Part shown: positions 45,471 through 59,800 of the stretch, piece after piece
Layout: every line of letters starts with the position of its first letter
Position numbering within the stretch: position 1 is the first letter of the stretch
DNA from: Lucinisca nassula
Taxonomy: Eukaryota > Mollusca > Bivalvia > Lucinida > Lucinidae
Assembly: GCA_963580285.1 (NCBI GenBank)
Contig: OY757026.1
Location: 43,455,431 to 43,519,430, forward strand
DNA length: 64,000 nucleotides
Reading direction: 5' to 3'
Notes under the pieces: model-generated
Told to the model about the DNA's origin: nothing
Seen by the model: the letters and a program-made list of their open reading frames with translations, nothing else
Databases searched by the model: none
Translations under genes and position numbers: made by a program

Positions 45471-48400
45471 AAGGAGCTGTTAGATCTGGGCCAATATTGT
45501 TTGCAGTAATAACTTTTAAAGTTAAAAGGTTATCAAACTACTCCTGCAGGAGCTGTCTGATCTGGTCCCATATTGATGCAGCCATGCCTTTTAAAGTTAA
45601 AAGATTATCACAATACTTCTGCAGGTGCTGTCTAATATGGGCCCATATTGTTTGCAGCCATGCCATTTAACGTTAAAAGGTTATCAAACTACTCCTACAG
45701 GAGCTGTTTGATCCGGGACCATATTTTGTTGCAGCCATGCCTTTAAAAGTTAAAAGATGATCAAACTACTTCTATAAGAGCTGTCTGATTTGGGCCCATA
45801 TTGTTTTCAGCCATAACATTTAAAGTTAAAAGGTTATCAAACTACTCCTACAGGAGCTGTCTTATTTGGGCCATATTGATTGCAACCATGCCTTTTAAAG
45901 TTAAAAGGTTATCAAACTACTCCTACAGGAGCTGTCTGATCTGGGCCCATATTGTCTGCATCCATGACTTTTAAAGTTAAAAGGTTATCAAACTACTCCT
46001 ACAGCAGCGGTCTAATCTGGGCTCATATTGTTTGCAGCCATGCCTTTTAAAATTCAAAGGTTATCAAACTACTCCTACAGGAGCTGTCCGATCTGGTCCC
46101 ATATTGATGCAGCCATGCCTTTTAAAGTTAAAAGGTTATCAAAATACTTCTACAGGTGCTGTCTCATATGGGCCCATATTGTTTGCAGCCATGCCATTTA
46201 AAGTTAAAAGGTTATCAAACTACTCCTACAGGAGGTGTCTGATCTGGGCCATATTGTTTGCAGCCATGCCTTTAAAAGTTAAAAGATGACCAAACTACTC
46301 CTACAGGAGATGTCTGATTTGGGCCATATTGTTTACAATATGCCTTTTAAAGTTAAAAGGTTATCAAACTTCTCCTACAGGAGCTGTCCGATCTGAGCCC
46401 ATATTGTTTGCAATATGCCTTTTTAAGTTAAAAGGTTATCAAACTTCTCCTACAGGAGCTGTCTGATCTGGGCCCATATTGTTTGCAACCTTGACTTTGA
46501 AAGTTAAATGATTATCAAAATACTCCTACAGGAGCTGTCTGATCTGGGCCCATATTGTTTGCAACCTTGACTTTGAAAGTTAAATGATTATCAAAATACT
46601 CCTTAAGGAGCTGTCTGATCTGGGCTCATATTGTTTGCTGCCATAACTTTTATTGTTAAAATGTTATCAAACTACTCCTACAGGAGATATCTGATCCCGG
46701 CCCATATCGTTTGCCACCATTACTTTTAAAGTTAAAAGGTTATAAAACTTCTCGTACAGGAGCTGTCTGATCTGGGCCCATATTGTTTGCAACCATGCCT
46801 TTGAAAGTTAAAAGGTTATCAAACTACTCCTTGAGGAGCTGACTGATCTGGGCCCATATTGTTTGCAGCCATAACTTTTAAATATAAAGGTTATCAAACT
46901 ACTTCCACAGGAGCTGTCTGATCTGGGCCCATATTGTATGCAACCATGCCTTTTAAAGTTAAAATGTTATGAAACAACTCCTACAGGAGCTGTCTGATCA
47001 GGGCCCATATTGTTTGCAACCATGCCTTTTAAGTTAAAATATTTTCAAACTACACCTACAGGAGATGTCTAATTTGGGCCATATTGTTTGCAACCATAAC
47101 TGTTAAAGTTAAAAGGTTATCAAACTACTCCTACAGGAGCTGTCTGATCTGGGCCCATATTGTTTGCAGCCATAACTTTTTAAGTTAAAATGTTATCAAA
47201 CTACTCCTACAGGAGCTGTCTGATCTGGGCCCATATTGTTTGCAACCATAATTTTAAAGTTAAAATGTTATCAAACTACTCCTACAGGAGCTGTCTGATC
47301 TGGTCCCATATTGATGCAGCCATGCCTTTTAAAGTTAAAAGGTTATCAAACTGCTCCTACAGGAGCTGTCTCATATGGACCCATATTGTTTTCAGTCAAT
47401 ATCATTTTAAGTTAAAAGGTTATCAAACTACTTCTACAGGAGCTGTCTGATCTGGGCCCATATTGTTTGCAGCAATGCAATTTAAAGTTAAAAGGTTATC
47501 AAACAACTGCAACAGGAGCTGTCTGATCGGGGCCCATATTGTTTGCAGCCATGCCTTTTAAAGTTAAAAGGTCATCAAACAACACCTACAGGAGCTGTCT
47601 GATCTGGGCCCATATTATTTTCAGTCAATGTCATTTAAAGTTAAAAGGTTATCAAACTACTCCTACAGGAGCTATCTGATCTGGGCCCATTTTGTTTAAA
47701 ACCATAACTTTTTTAAGTTAAAAGGTAACCAAACTACTCTCACAGGAGCTGTCTGATCTGGGCCAATAATGTTTGCCACCATGCCATTTAAAGTTAAAAG
47801 GTTATCAAACTACACCTACAGGAGCTGTCTGATCTTAGCCCATATTGCAACGATATCTTTTAAAGTTAAAAGATTATCAAACTACTCCTACAGGAGCTGT
47901 CTGATCTGGGCCCATATTGTATTCAAAAATGCCTTTTAAAGTTAAAAGGTTATCAAACTACTCCTACAGGAGCTGTCTGATCTGGGCCATATTGTTTGCA
48001 ACCATGCCTTTTAAAGTTAAAAGGTTATCAAACTACACCTACACGAGCTATCTGATCTTGGCCCATATTGTTTGCAGCCATAACTATTAAAGTTAAAAGG
48101 TTATCAAACTACTCCTAGCGGAGCTGTCTGATCTTGGCCGATATTGTTTGCAACCATAACTTTTAAAGTTAAACTGTTATCAAATTACTCCTACATGAGC
48201 TGTCTGATGTGGGCCCATATTGTATTCAACCATGCCTTTTTAAGTAAAAAGGTTATCAAACTACTCCTACAGGAGCTGTCTGAACTTGGCTTATATTGTT
48301 TGCAACCATGCTTTTTAAAGTAAAAAAGTTATCAAACTACTCCTACAGGAACTGTCTGATTTTTGCCCATATTGTTTGCAACCATGCCTTTCAAAGTTAA

Positions 48401-48999
48401 AAGGTTATCAAACTAATCCTCAGGGCCCATATTGTTTGCAGCCATGTCTTTTTAAGTTAAAAGATTATCAAACTACTTCTACAGGAGCTGTCTGATCTGG
48501 GCCTATATTGTTTGCAACCATGCCTTTTAAAGTTAAAAGGTTATCAAACTACTCCTACAGGAGCTGTCTGATCTGAGCCCATATTGTTCGCAACCATTAC
48601 TTTTAAAGTTCAAATTTATCAAACTACTCCTACAGGAGCTGTCTGATCTGGGCCCATATTGTATTCAATCATGTCTTTTAAAGTTAAAAGGTTATCAAAC
48701 TACTCCTACAGGAGCTGTCTGATCTTAGCCCATATTGTTTGCAACCATGCCTTTTAAAGTATAAAGGCTATCAAACTGCTCCTACAGTCTCTGTCTGATC
48801 TGGGCCAATATTGTTTGCAACCATGCCTTTTAAAGTTAAAAGGTTATCAAACAACTCCTACAGGAGCTTTCTGATCTGAGCTCATATGGTTTGCAACCGT
48901 TACTTTTAAAGTTAAAAGGTTATCAAACTTCTCCTACAGGAGCTGTCTGATCTGGGCCCTTATTGTTTGCAGCCATGCCTTTAAAAGTTAAGAGGTTAT

Positions 49000-51590
49000 A
49001 AAACTACTCCTTCAGGAGCTGTCTGATCTGTGCCCATATTGTTTGCAGCCATAACTTTTAAAGTTAAAAGGTTATCAAACTTCTCCTACAGGATCTGTCT
49101 GATCTGGGCCCATATTGTTTCTTACCATGCCTTTTATAGATAAAAGGTTATTAAACTACTACTACAGGAGCTGTCTGATCTGGATCCAAATTGTTTGCAG
49201 CAATAACTTTTTATCAAACTACTCCTACAGGAGCTGTCTGATCGGGGTCCATATTGTTTGCAGCCATAACTTTTAAAGTTAAAAGGTTATCAAACTACTC
49301 CTACAGGAGCTGTCTGATCTGGGCCCATAGTGTTTGCAGCCATGTCTTTTACAGTTAAAGGGTTATCAAACTACTCCTAGAGGAGCTGTCTGATCTGAGC
49401 CCATATTGTTTGCAACCATAACTTTTAAATATTAATGTTATCAAACTTCTCCTACAGGAGCTGTCTGATCGTGGCCCATATTGTTTGCAGCCATAACTTT
49501 TAAAGTTAAAAGGTTATCAAACTACTCCTACAGGAGCTATCTGTTCTGGGCCCATATTGTTTGCAACCATAACTTTTAAAGTTAAAAGGTTATCAAACTA
49601 CTCCTAGAGGAGCTGTCTGATCTGGGCCCTTATTGTTTGCAGCCATGCCTTTAAAAGTTAAAAGGTTATCAAACTACTCCTACAGGAGCTGTCTGATCTG
49701 GGCACATATTGTTTGCAGCCATAACTTTTAAAGTTAAAAGGTTATCAAACTTCTCCTACAGGAGCTGTCTGATCGGGGCCAATATGGTTTGCAGCAATGC
49801 CTTTTACATCTAAAAGGTTATTAGGAGCTGTCTGATCTGGATCCATATTGTTTTCAACCATAACTTTTAAAGTTACAAGGTTATCAAACTACTCCTACAG
49901 GAGCTGTCTGGTCTGGGCCCATATTGTTTGCAACCATGACTTTTAAAGTTAAAAGGTTGTCAAACTACTCCTACAGGAGCTTGTAGCCATGCCTTTTAAA
50001 ATTAAAAGGTTATCAATCTACTCCTATAGGAGCTGTCTGATCTGGGCCCATATTGTTTGCAACCATTACTTTTAAAGTTAAAAGGTTATCAAACTGCTCC
50101 TAAAGGAGCTGTCTCGTCTGGGTCCATATTGTTTTCAGCCATAACTTTTAAATTTAAAAGGTTATCAAACAACTCCTGCAGGAGCTGTTTGATCTGGACC
50201 CATATTGTTTTCAACCATAACTTGTAAAGTTAAAAGGTTATCAAACTACACCTACAGGAGCTGTCTGATCTGGGCCCATATTGTTTGCAACCATGACTTT
50301 TAAAGTTAAAAGGTTATCAAACTACTCCTACAGGAGCTGTCTGATCTGGGCCCATATTGTTTGCAGCCATGCCTTTAAAAGTTAAAAGGTTATAAAACTA
50401 CTCCTTCAGGAGCTGTCTGATCTGTGCCCATATTGTTTGCAGCCATAACTTTTAAAGTTAAAAGGTTATCAAACTTATCCTACAGGATCTGTCTGATCTG
50501 GGCCCATATTGTTTCTAACCATGCCTTTTATAGATAAAAGGTTATTAAACTACTCCTTCAGGAGCTGCCTGATCTGGGCCCAAATTGTTTGCAGCAATAA
50601 CTTTTTATCAAACTACTCCTACAGGAGCTGTCTGATCGGGGTCCATATTGTTTGCAGCCATAACTTTTAAAGTTAAAAGGTTATCAAACTAATCCTACAG
50701 GAGCTGTCTGATCTTGGCCCATAGTGTTTGCAGCCATGTCTTTTAAAGTTAAAGGGTTATCAAACTACTCCTGTCTCATCTGGGCTCATATTGTTTGTAG
50801 CCTTCACGTTTGAAAGTTAAAGTGTTATGAAACTACTCCTACAGGAGCTGTCTGATCTGAGCCCATATTGTTTGCAACCATAACATTTATAGTTAAAAGG
50901 TTATCAAACTTCTCCTACAGGAGCTGTCTGATCGTGGCCCATATTGTTTGCAGCCATAACTTTTAAAGTTAAAAGGTTATCAAACTACTCCTACAGGAGC
51001 TGTCTGTTCTGGGCCCATATTGTTTGCAACCATAACTTTTAAAGTTAAAAAGTTATCAAACTACTCCTAGAGGAGCTGCCTGATCTGGACCCTAATTGTT
51101 TGCAGCCATAACTTTTAAAGTAAACAGGTTATCAAACTACTCCTACAAGAGCTGTCTAATCTGGGCACATATTGTTTGCAGCCATAACTTTTAAAGTTAA
51201 AGTTAAAAGGTTATCAAACTTCTCCTAAAGGAGCTGTCTGATCGGGGTCCATATGGTTTGCAGCAATGCCTTTTACATCTAAAAGGTTATCAGGAGCTGT
51301 CTGATCTGGATCCATATTGTTTTCAACCATAACTTTTAAAGTTACAAGGTTATCAAACTACTCCTACAGGAGCTGTCTGTTCTGGGCCCATATTGTTTGC
51401 AACCATGACTTTTAAAGTTAAATGGTTATCAAACTACTCCTACAGGAGCTTGTAGCCATGGCTTTTAAAAATTAAAAGGTTATCAATCTACTCCTATAGG
51501 TGCTGTCTGATCTGGGCCCATATTGTTTGCAACCATTACTTTTAAAGTTAAAAGGTTATCAAACTGCTCCTAAAGGAGCTGTCAGATCTG
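49000..51590 (+). repeat. About 1.4-1.5 kb block, two tandem copies
   Basis: The stretch of about 49.00-50.11 kb recurs at about 50.39-51.59 kb. Shared rare markers are TCTGTGCCCATATTG (49027 and 50421), 'tgtttctaaccatgccttttatagataaaagg' type units, TTTTACATCTAAAAGG (49802 and 51271), the truncated 'ggttat(t/c)aggagctg' unit and 'ggagcttgtagccatg'. The offset grows from 1394 to 1469 bp, so one monomer was gained or lost inside the second copy. Confidence 0.88.
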
Positions 51591-53329
51591 GGCCCAAATT
51601 GTTTGCAGCCATAACTTTTAAAGTTAAAAGGTTATAAAACTACTCCTTTATGAGCTGTCTGATCTGGGCCCATATTGTTTGCAATCCTGCCTTTTAAAGT
51701 TAAAAGGTTATCAAACTACTCCTACAGGAGCTGTCTGATCTGGTCCCATATTGATGCAGCCATGCCTTTTAAAGTTAAAAGATTATCAAACTACTCCTGC
51801 CGGAGCTGTCTGATCTGGGCCCATATTGTTTTCAGCCGTCACATTTAAAGTTAAAAGGTTATCAAACTACTCCTACAGGAGCTGTCTGATCTGGGCCCAT
51901 ATTTTTTGCAAGCATAACATTTAAAGTTGAAAGGCTATCAAACTACTCCTACATAACCTGTCTCAACTGGGCCCTTATTCTTTGCAGCCATGCCTTTCAA
52001 AGTTAAAAGGATATCAAACTGCTCCTACAGGAGCTGTCTAATCTGGGTCCATATTGTTTTCAGCCATAACTGTTAAATTTAAAAGGTTATCAAACAACTC
52101 CTGCAGGAGCTGTTTGATCTGGACCCATATTGTTTTCAACCATAACTTGTAAAGTTAAAAGGTTATCAAACTACACCTACAGGAGCTGTCTGATCTGGGC
52201 CCATATTGTTTGCAACCATGACTTTCAAAGTTAAAAGGTTATCAAACTACTCCTATAGGAGCTGTCTGATCTGGGCCCATATTGTTTGCAGCCATGCCTT
52301 TTGAAATTAAAATATAATCAAATTGCTTCTACAGGAGCTGTCTCATATGGGCCATTATTGTCTGCAGCCATGCAATTTAAAGTTAAAAGGTTATCAAACT
52401 ACTCCTACAGGAGCTGTCTGATCTGGGCCCATATTGTTTGCAACCAAGCTTTTTAAAGATAAAAGGTTATCAAACTACTCCTATAGGAGCTGTCTGATCT
52501 GGGCCCATATTGTTTGCAGCAATAACTTTTAAATTGAAAAGGTTATCAAACTACTCCTTCATGAGCTATCTGATCTGGGCCCATCTTGTTTGCAACCATG
52601 CCTTTTAAAGTTAAAAGGTTATCAAACTACTCCTTAAGGAGCTGTCTGATCTGGTCCCATATTGATGCAGCCATGCCTTTTAAAGTTAAAAGGTTATCAA
52701 ACTACTTCTGCAGGTGCTGTCTCATATGGGCCCATATTGTTTGCAGCCATGCCATTTAAAGTTAAAAGGTTATCAAACTACTCCTACAGGAGCTGTCTGA
52801 TTTGGGCGCATTTTGTTTGCAGCCATGTCTTTTAATGTTAAATGATTATCAAACTACTCCTACAGGAGCTGTCTGATTTGGGCCATATTGTTTGCAACCA
52901 TGCCTTTTAAAGTTAAAACGTTATCAAACTTCTCCTACAGGAGCTGTCTGATCTGGGCTCATATTGTTTGCAACCTTAACTGTGAAAGTAAAAAGATTGT
53001 CAAACTACTCCTTAAGGAGCTGTCTGATCTGGGCCCATATTGTTTGCTGCCATAACATTTAAAGTTAAAATGTTATCAAACTACTCCTACAGGAGCTGTC
53101 TGATCTGTGCCCATATTGTATTCAACCATGCCTTTTCAAGTAAAAAGGTTATCAAACCACTACTACAGGAGTTGTCTGATCTGGGCCCATATTAATTGCA
53201 ACCATGCCTTTTAAAGTTAAAAGGTTATCAAACTACTCCTACAGAAGCTGTCTGATCTGAGCCCATATTGTTTGCACCCATTACTTTTAAAGTTAAAAGG
53301 TTATCAAACTTCTCCTACAGGAGCTGTCT

Positions 53330-54030
53330 GATTTGGGCCCACATGGTTTGCATCCATGCCTTTTAAAGTTAAAATGTTATCAAACTACTCCTACAGGAGC
53401 TGTCTGATCTGGGCCCATATTGTTTGCAGCCATAACTTTTAAAGATAAAAGGTTATCAAACTACTTCTATAGTGGCTGTCTGATCTGGGCCCATATTGTA
53501 TGCAGCCATGCCTTTCAAAGTTAAAATGTTATGAAACTACTCCTTCAGGAGCTGTCTGATCTGGGCCCATATTGTTTGCAACCATGCCTTTTAAAGTTAA
53601 AATGTTTTCAAACTACACCTAAAGGTGCTGTCTAATCTGGGCCTATATTGTTTGAAACCATGCCTTTTAAAGTTAAAAGGTTATCAAACTTCTCCTACAG
53701 GAGCTGTCTGATTTGGGCCCACATGGTTTGCATCCATGCCTTTTAAAGTTAAAATGTTATCAAACTACTCCTACAGGAGCTGTCTGATCTGGACCCATAT
53801 TGTTTGCAGCCATAACTTTTAAAGATAAAAGGTTATCAAACTACTTCTATAGTGGCTGTCTGATCTGGGCCCATATTGTATGCAGCCATGCCTTTCAAAG
53901 TTAAAATATTATGAAACTACTCCTTCAGGAGCTGTCTGATCTGGGCCCATATTGTTTGCAACCATGCCTTTTAAAGTTAAAATGTTTTCAAACTACACCT
54001 AAAGGTGCTGTCTAATCTGGGCCTATATTG
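53330..54030 (+). repeat. 380-bp (5-mer) tandem duplication
   Basis: ATTTGGGCCCACATGGTTTG lies at 53331 and again at 53711. The next four units (TTGCATCC linker, 'cttctatagtggctgtc', 'tgtatgcagccatgcctttc', and 'ttttcaaactacacctaaaggtgctg' types) repeat with the same 380-bp spacing and only a few substitutions. Confidence 0.9.
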
Positions 54031-55600
54031 TTTGCAACCATAACTTTTAAAGTTAAAAGGTTATCAAACTTCTCCTACAGGAGCTGTCTGATCTGGGCCC
54101 ATATTGTTTGCAACCATAATTTTAAAGTTAAAAGGTTATCTAACTACTCCTTAAGGAGCTGTCTGATCTGGTCCCATATTGATGCAGCCATGCCTTTTAA
54201 AGTTAAAAGGTTATCAAACTACTTCTACAGGTGCTGTCTCATATGGGCCCATATTGTTTGCAGCCATGCCATTTAAAGTTAAAATGTTATCAAACTACTC
54301 CTACAGGAGCTGTCTGATTTGGGCCATATTGTTCGCAACCATGCCTTTTAAAGTTAAAACGTTATCAAACTTCTCCTACAGGAGCTGTCTGATCTGAGCC
54401 CATATTGTTTGCAACCATTACTTTTAAGTTAAAATGTTACCAAATTCTCCTACAGGAGCTGTCTGATCTGGGCCCATATTGTTTGCAACCTTGACTTTTA
54501 AAGTAAAAAGATTGTCAAACTACTCCTTAAGGAGCTGTCTGATCTGGGCCCATATTGTTTTTTGCCATAACTTTTAAAGTTAAAATGTTATCAAACTACT
54601 CCTACAGGAGCTGTCTGATCTCTGCCCATATTGTATTCAACAATGCCTTTTTAAGTTAAAAGGTTATCAAACTACTCATACAGGAGCTGTCTGATCTGGG
54701 CCCATAGTGTTTGCAACCATGCTTTTTAAAGTAAAAAGGTTATCAAACTACTACTACAGGAGTTGTCTGATCTGGGCCCATATTGTTTGCAACCATGCCT
54801 TTTAAAGTTAAAAGGTTATCAAACTACTCTACAGGAGCTGTCTGATCTGAGCCCATATTGTTTGCACCCATTACTTTTAAAGTTAAAAGGTTATCAAACT
54901 TCTCCAACAGGAGCTGTCTGATCTGGGCCCTCATTGTTTGCAGCCATGCCTTTTAAAGTTAAAAGGTTATCCAACTACTCCTTAAGAAGCTGTCTGATCT
55001 GGGCCCATATTGTTTGCAGCCATAACTTTTAAAGTTAAAAGGTTTTCAAACTACTCCTACAGGAGCTGTCTGATCTGGACCAATATTGTTTGCAGCCATT
55101 ACTTTTAAAGATAAAAGGTTATCAAACTACTTGTATAGGAGCTGTCTGATCTGGGCCCATATTGTATGCAGCCATGCCTTTCAAATTTAAAATGTTATGA
55201 AACTACTCCTTCAGGAGCTGTCTGATCTGGGCCCATATTGTTTGCAACCATGCCTTTTAAAGTTAAAATGTTTTCAAACTACACCTAAAGGTGCTGTCTA
55301 ATCTGGGCCTATATTGTTTGCAACCATAACTTTTAAAGTTAAAAGGTTATCAAACTTCTCCTACAGGAGCTGTCTGATCTGGGCCCATATTGTTTGCAAC
55401 CATAATTTTAAAGTTAAAAGATTATCGAACTACTCCTTAAGGAGCTGTCTGATCTGGTCCCATATTGATGCAGCCCTGCCTTTTAAAGTTAAAAGGTTAT
55501 CAAACTACTTCTACAGGTGCTGTCTCATATGGACCCATGTTGTTTGCAGCCATGCCATTTAAAGTTAAAAGGTTATCAAACTACTCCTACAGGAGCTGTC
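53980..55600 (+). repeat. 1286-bp block duplication
   Basis: The run AAAGGTGCTGTCTAATCTGG and following monomers at 54001 recur at 55287. Each copy then continues with an 'acttctcctacagg' unit, an 'ataattttaaag' unit, a 'ggtcccatattgatgcagcc' unit and a 'cttctacaggtgctgtctcatatgg' unit. The offset is 10 bp less than 17 x 76. The same 'cacctaaaggtgctgtctaatc' marker closes the window at about 63980, so a further copy probably follows. Confidence 0.82.
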
Positions 55601-56760
55601 TGATTTGGGCTCATATTGTTTGCAGCCATGCCTTTTAAAGTTAAAAGATTATCACACTACTCCTACAGGAGCTGTCTGATTTTGGCCATATTGTTTGCAA
55701 CCATGCCTTTTAAAGTTTAAACGTTATCAAACTTCTCCTACAGGAGCTGTCTGATCTGAGCCCATATTGTTTGCAACCATTACTTTGAAAGTTAAAAGGT
55801 TATCAAACTTCTCCTACAGGAAATGTCTGATCTGGGCCCATATTTTTTGCAACCTTGACTTTTAAAGTTAAAAGATTGTCAAACTACTCCTTAAGGAGCT
55901 GTCTGATCTGGGCCCATATTGTTTACTGCCATAACTTTTAAAGTTAAAATGTTATCTAACTACTCCTACAGGAGCTGTCTGATCTGTGCCCAAATTGTAT
56001 TCAACCATGCCTTTCAAAGTTGAAAGGTTATCAAACTACTCCTACAGGAGCTGTCTGATCTGGGCCCATAGTGTTTGCAACCATGCCTTTTAAAGTAAAA
56101 AGGTTGTCAAACTACTCCTACAGGAGCTGTCTGATCTGGGCCCATATTGTTTGCAACGGTGTCTTTTACAGTTAAAAGGTTATCAAACTACTCCTACAGG
56201 AGCTGTCTGATCTGAGCCCATATTGTTTGCTGCCATACTTTTTAAAGTTAAAATGTTATACAACTCCTCCTACAGGAGCTGTCTGATCTGGACCCATATT
56301 GTTTGCAGCCATAACTTTTTAAAGTTAAAAGGTTATCAAACTACTCCTACAGGAGCTGTCTGATCTGGGCCCATATTGTTTTCAACCATGCCTTTTAAAG
56401 ATAAAAGGATATCAAACTACTCCTATAGGAGCTGTCTGATCTGGGCCCATATTGTTTGCAGCCATAACTTTTAAAGTTAAAAGGTTATCAAACAAATTCT
56501 ACAGGAGCTGTCTGATCTGGGCCTATATTGTTTGCAACCATGCCTTTTAAAGTTCAAAGGTTATCAAACTTCTCCTACAGGAGCTGTCTGATCTGGGCCC
56601 ATATTGTATTCAAAAATGCCTTTTAAAGTTAAAGGTTATCAAACTACTCCTACAGGAGCTGTCTGATCTGGGCCTATATTGTTTGCAGCCATGCCTTTTA
56701 AAGTTAAAAGGTTATGAAACTACTCCTACAGGAGCTGTCTAATCTGGGCCCATATTGTTT

Positions 56761-59700
56761 GCAGCAATGTCTTTTTAAGTTAAATGGTTATCAAACTACT
56801 TCTACAGGAGCTGTCTGATCTGGGCCTATATTGTTTGCAACCATGCCTTTTAAAGTTAAAAGGTTTTCAAACTACTCCTACAGGAGCTGTCTGATCTGGG
56901 CCCATATTGTGTGCAGCCATAACTTTTAAAGTTAAAAGGTTATCAAACTACTCCTACAGGAGCTTTCTGATCTGGGCCTATATTGTTTGCAGCCATGCCT
57001 TTTAAAGTTAAAAGGTTATCAAACTACTCCTACAGGAGCTGTCTGATCTGGATCCATATTGTTTAAAGCCATAACTTTTAAAGTTAAAATGTTATCAAAC
57101 TACTCCTATATGAGCTGTCTGGTCTGGACCCATATTGTTTGCAGCCATGCCTTTTAAAATTAAAAGGTTATTAAACTACTCCTACAGGAAATGTCTGATC
57201 TGGGCCCATATTGTTTGCAACCATAACTTTTCAAGTTAAAATGTTATCAAACTACTCCAACAGGAGCTGTCTGATGTGGGCCCATATTGTATTCAACCAT
57301 GCCCTTTTAAGTAAAAAGTTTATCAAACTACTCCTACAGGAGCTGTCTGAACTTGGCCTATATTGTTTGCAACCATGCCTTTTTAAGTAAAAACTTTATC
57401 AAACTACTCCTACAGGAGCTGTCTGAACTTGGCCTATAGTGTTTGCAACCATGCTTTTTAAAGTAAAAAGGTTATCAAACTTCTCCTACAGGAGCTGTCT
57501 GATCTTGGCCCATATTGTTTGCAACCATGCCTTTTAAAGTTAAAAGGTTATCAAACTACTCTTACAGGAGCTGTCTGATCTGGGCCCATATTGTTTGCAG
57601 CAATGTCTTTTTAAGTTAAATGGTTATCAAACTACTTCTACAGGAGCTGTCTGATCTGGGACTATATTGTTTGCAACCATGCCTTTTAAAGTTAAAAGGT
57701 TTTCAAACTACTCCTACAGGAGCTGTCTGATCTGGGCCCATATTGTGTGCAGCCATAACTTTTAAAGTTAAAAGTTTATCAAACTACTTCTACAGGAGCT
57801 TTACGATCTGGGCCTATATTGTTTGCAGCCATGCCTTTTAAAGTTAAAAGGTTATCAAACTACTCCTACAGGAGCTGTCTAAGCTGGGCCCATATTAGTT
57901 GCAGCAATGCCTTTTACAATTAAAAGGTTATCAAACTACTCCTACAGGAGCTGTCTGATCTGGATCCATATTGTTTAGAGCCATAACTTTTAAAGTTAAA
58001 AGGTTATCAAACTACTCCTATATGAGCTGTCTGGTCTGGGCCCATATTGTTTGCAGCCATGCCGTTTAAAATTAAAAGGTTATCAAACTACTCCTACAGG
58101 AGCTGTCTGATCTGGGCCCATATTGTTTCCAACCATAACTTTTCAAGATAAAATGTTATCAAACTACTCCAACAGGAGCTGTCTGATGTTGGCCCATATT
58201 GTATTCAACCAAGCCTTTTTAAGTAAAAAGTTTATCAAACTACTCCTATAGGAGCTGTCTGAACTTGGCCTATATTGTTTGCAACCATGCTTTTTAAAGT
58301 AAAAGGTTATCAAACTACTCCTACAGGAGCTGTCTGATCTTGGCCCATATTGTTTGCAACCATGCCTTTTAAAGTTAAAAGGTTATCAAACTACTCTTAC
58401 AGGAGCTGTCTGATCTGGGCCCATTTTGTTTGCAGCAATGTCTTTTTAAGTTAAATGGTTATCAAACTACTTCTACAGGAGCTGTCTGATATGGGCCTAT
58501 ATTGTTTGCAACCATGCCTTTTAAAGTTAAAAGGTTATCAAACTTCTCCTACAGGAGCTGTCTGATCTGGGCCCATATTGTATTCAAAAATGCCTTTTAA
58601 AGTTAAAAGGTTACCAAACTACTCCTACAGGAGCTGTCTGATCTGGGCCAATATTGTTTGCAACCATGCCTTTAAAGGTAAAAGGTTATCAAACTACTCC
58701 TACAGGAGCTGTCTAATCTGAGCTCATATTGTTTGCAACTGTTACTTTAAAAGTCAAAAGGTTATCAAACTTCTCCTACAGGAGCTGTCTGATCTGGGCC
58801 CATATTGTTGCAGCCATGCCTTTAAAAGTTAAAAGGTTATAAAACTAGTCCTTCAGGAGCTGTCTGATCTGTGCCCATATTGTTTGCAGTCATAACTTTT
58901 AAAGTTAAAAGGTTACCAAACTACTCCTACAGGATCTGTCTGATCTGGGCCCATATTGTTTCTAACCATGCCTTTTAAATATAAAAGATTATTAAACTAC
59001 TCCTACAGGAGCTGTCTGATCTGGGCCTAAATTGTTTGCAGTCATAACTTTTTATCCAACTACTCCTACAGGATGTGTCTGATCGGGGCCCATATTGTTT
59101 GCAGCCATAACTTTTAAAGTTAAAAGGTCATCAAACTTCTCCTACAGGAGCTGTCTCATCTGGGCCCATATTGTTTGTAGCCATAACTTTCAAAGTTAAA
59201 ATGTAATGAAACTACTCCTATATGAGCCGTTTGATCTGGGCCCATATTGTTTGCAACCATAACTTTTAAAGTTAAAAGGTTATCAAACTACTCCTACAGG
59301 AGCTGTCTGATCTGGATCCATATTGTTTAGAGCCATAACTTTTAAAGTTAAAAGGTTATCAAACTACTCCTATATGAGCTGTCTGGTCTGGGCCCATATT
59401 GTTTGCAGCCATGCCGTTTAAAATTAAAAGGTTATCAAACTACTCCTACAGGAGCTGTCTGATCTGGGCCCATATTGTTTCCAACCATAACTTTTCAAGA
59501 TAAAATGTTATCAAACTACTCCAACAGGAGCTGTCTGATGTTGGCCCATATTGTATTCAACCAAGCCTTTTTAAGTAAAAAGTTTATCAAACTACTCCTA
59601 TAGGAGCTGTCTGAACTTGGCCTATATTGTTTGCAACCATGCTTTTTAAAGTAAAAGGTTATCAAACTACTCCTACAGGAGCTGTCTGATCTTGGCCCAT

Positions 59701-59800
59701 ATTGTTTGCAACCATGCCTTTTAAAGTTAAAAGGTTATCAAACTACTCTTACAGGAGCTGTCTGATCTGGGCCCATATTGTTTGCAGCAATGTCTTTTTA
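56761..59800 (+). repeat. 836-bp (11-mer) block markers, nested with the 1352-bp repeat
   Basis: GCAGCAATGTCTTTTTAAG followed by 'ttaaatggttatc' and 'cttctacagg' lies at 56761, 57597, 58432 and 59784. The spacings are 836 (11 x 76), 835 and 1352 bp. An 11-monomer block was thus duplicated, and a longer block containing it was later copied. Confidence 0.85.
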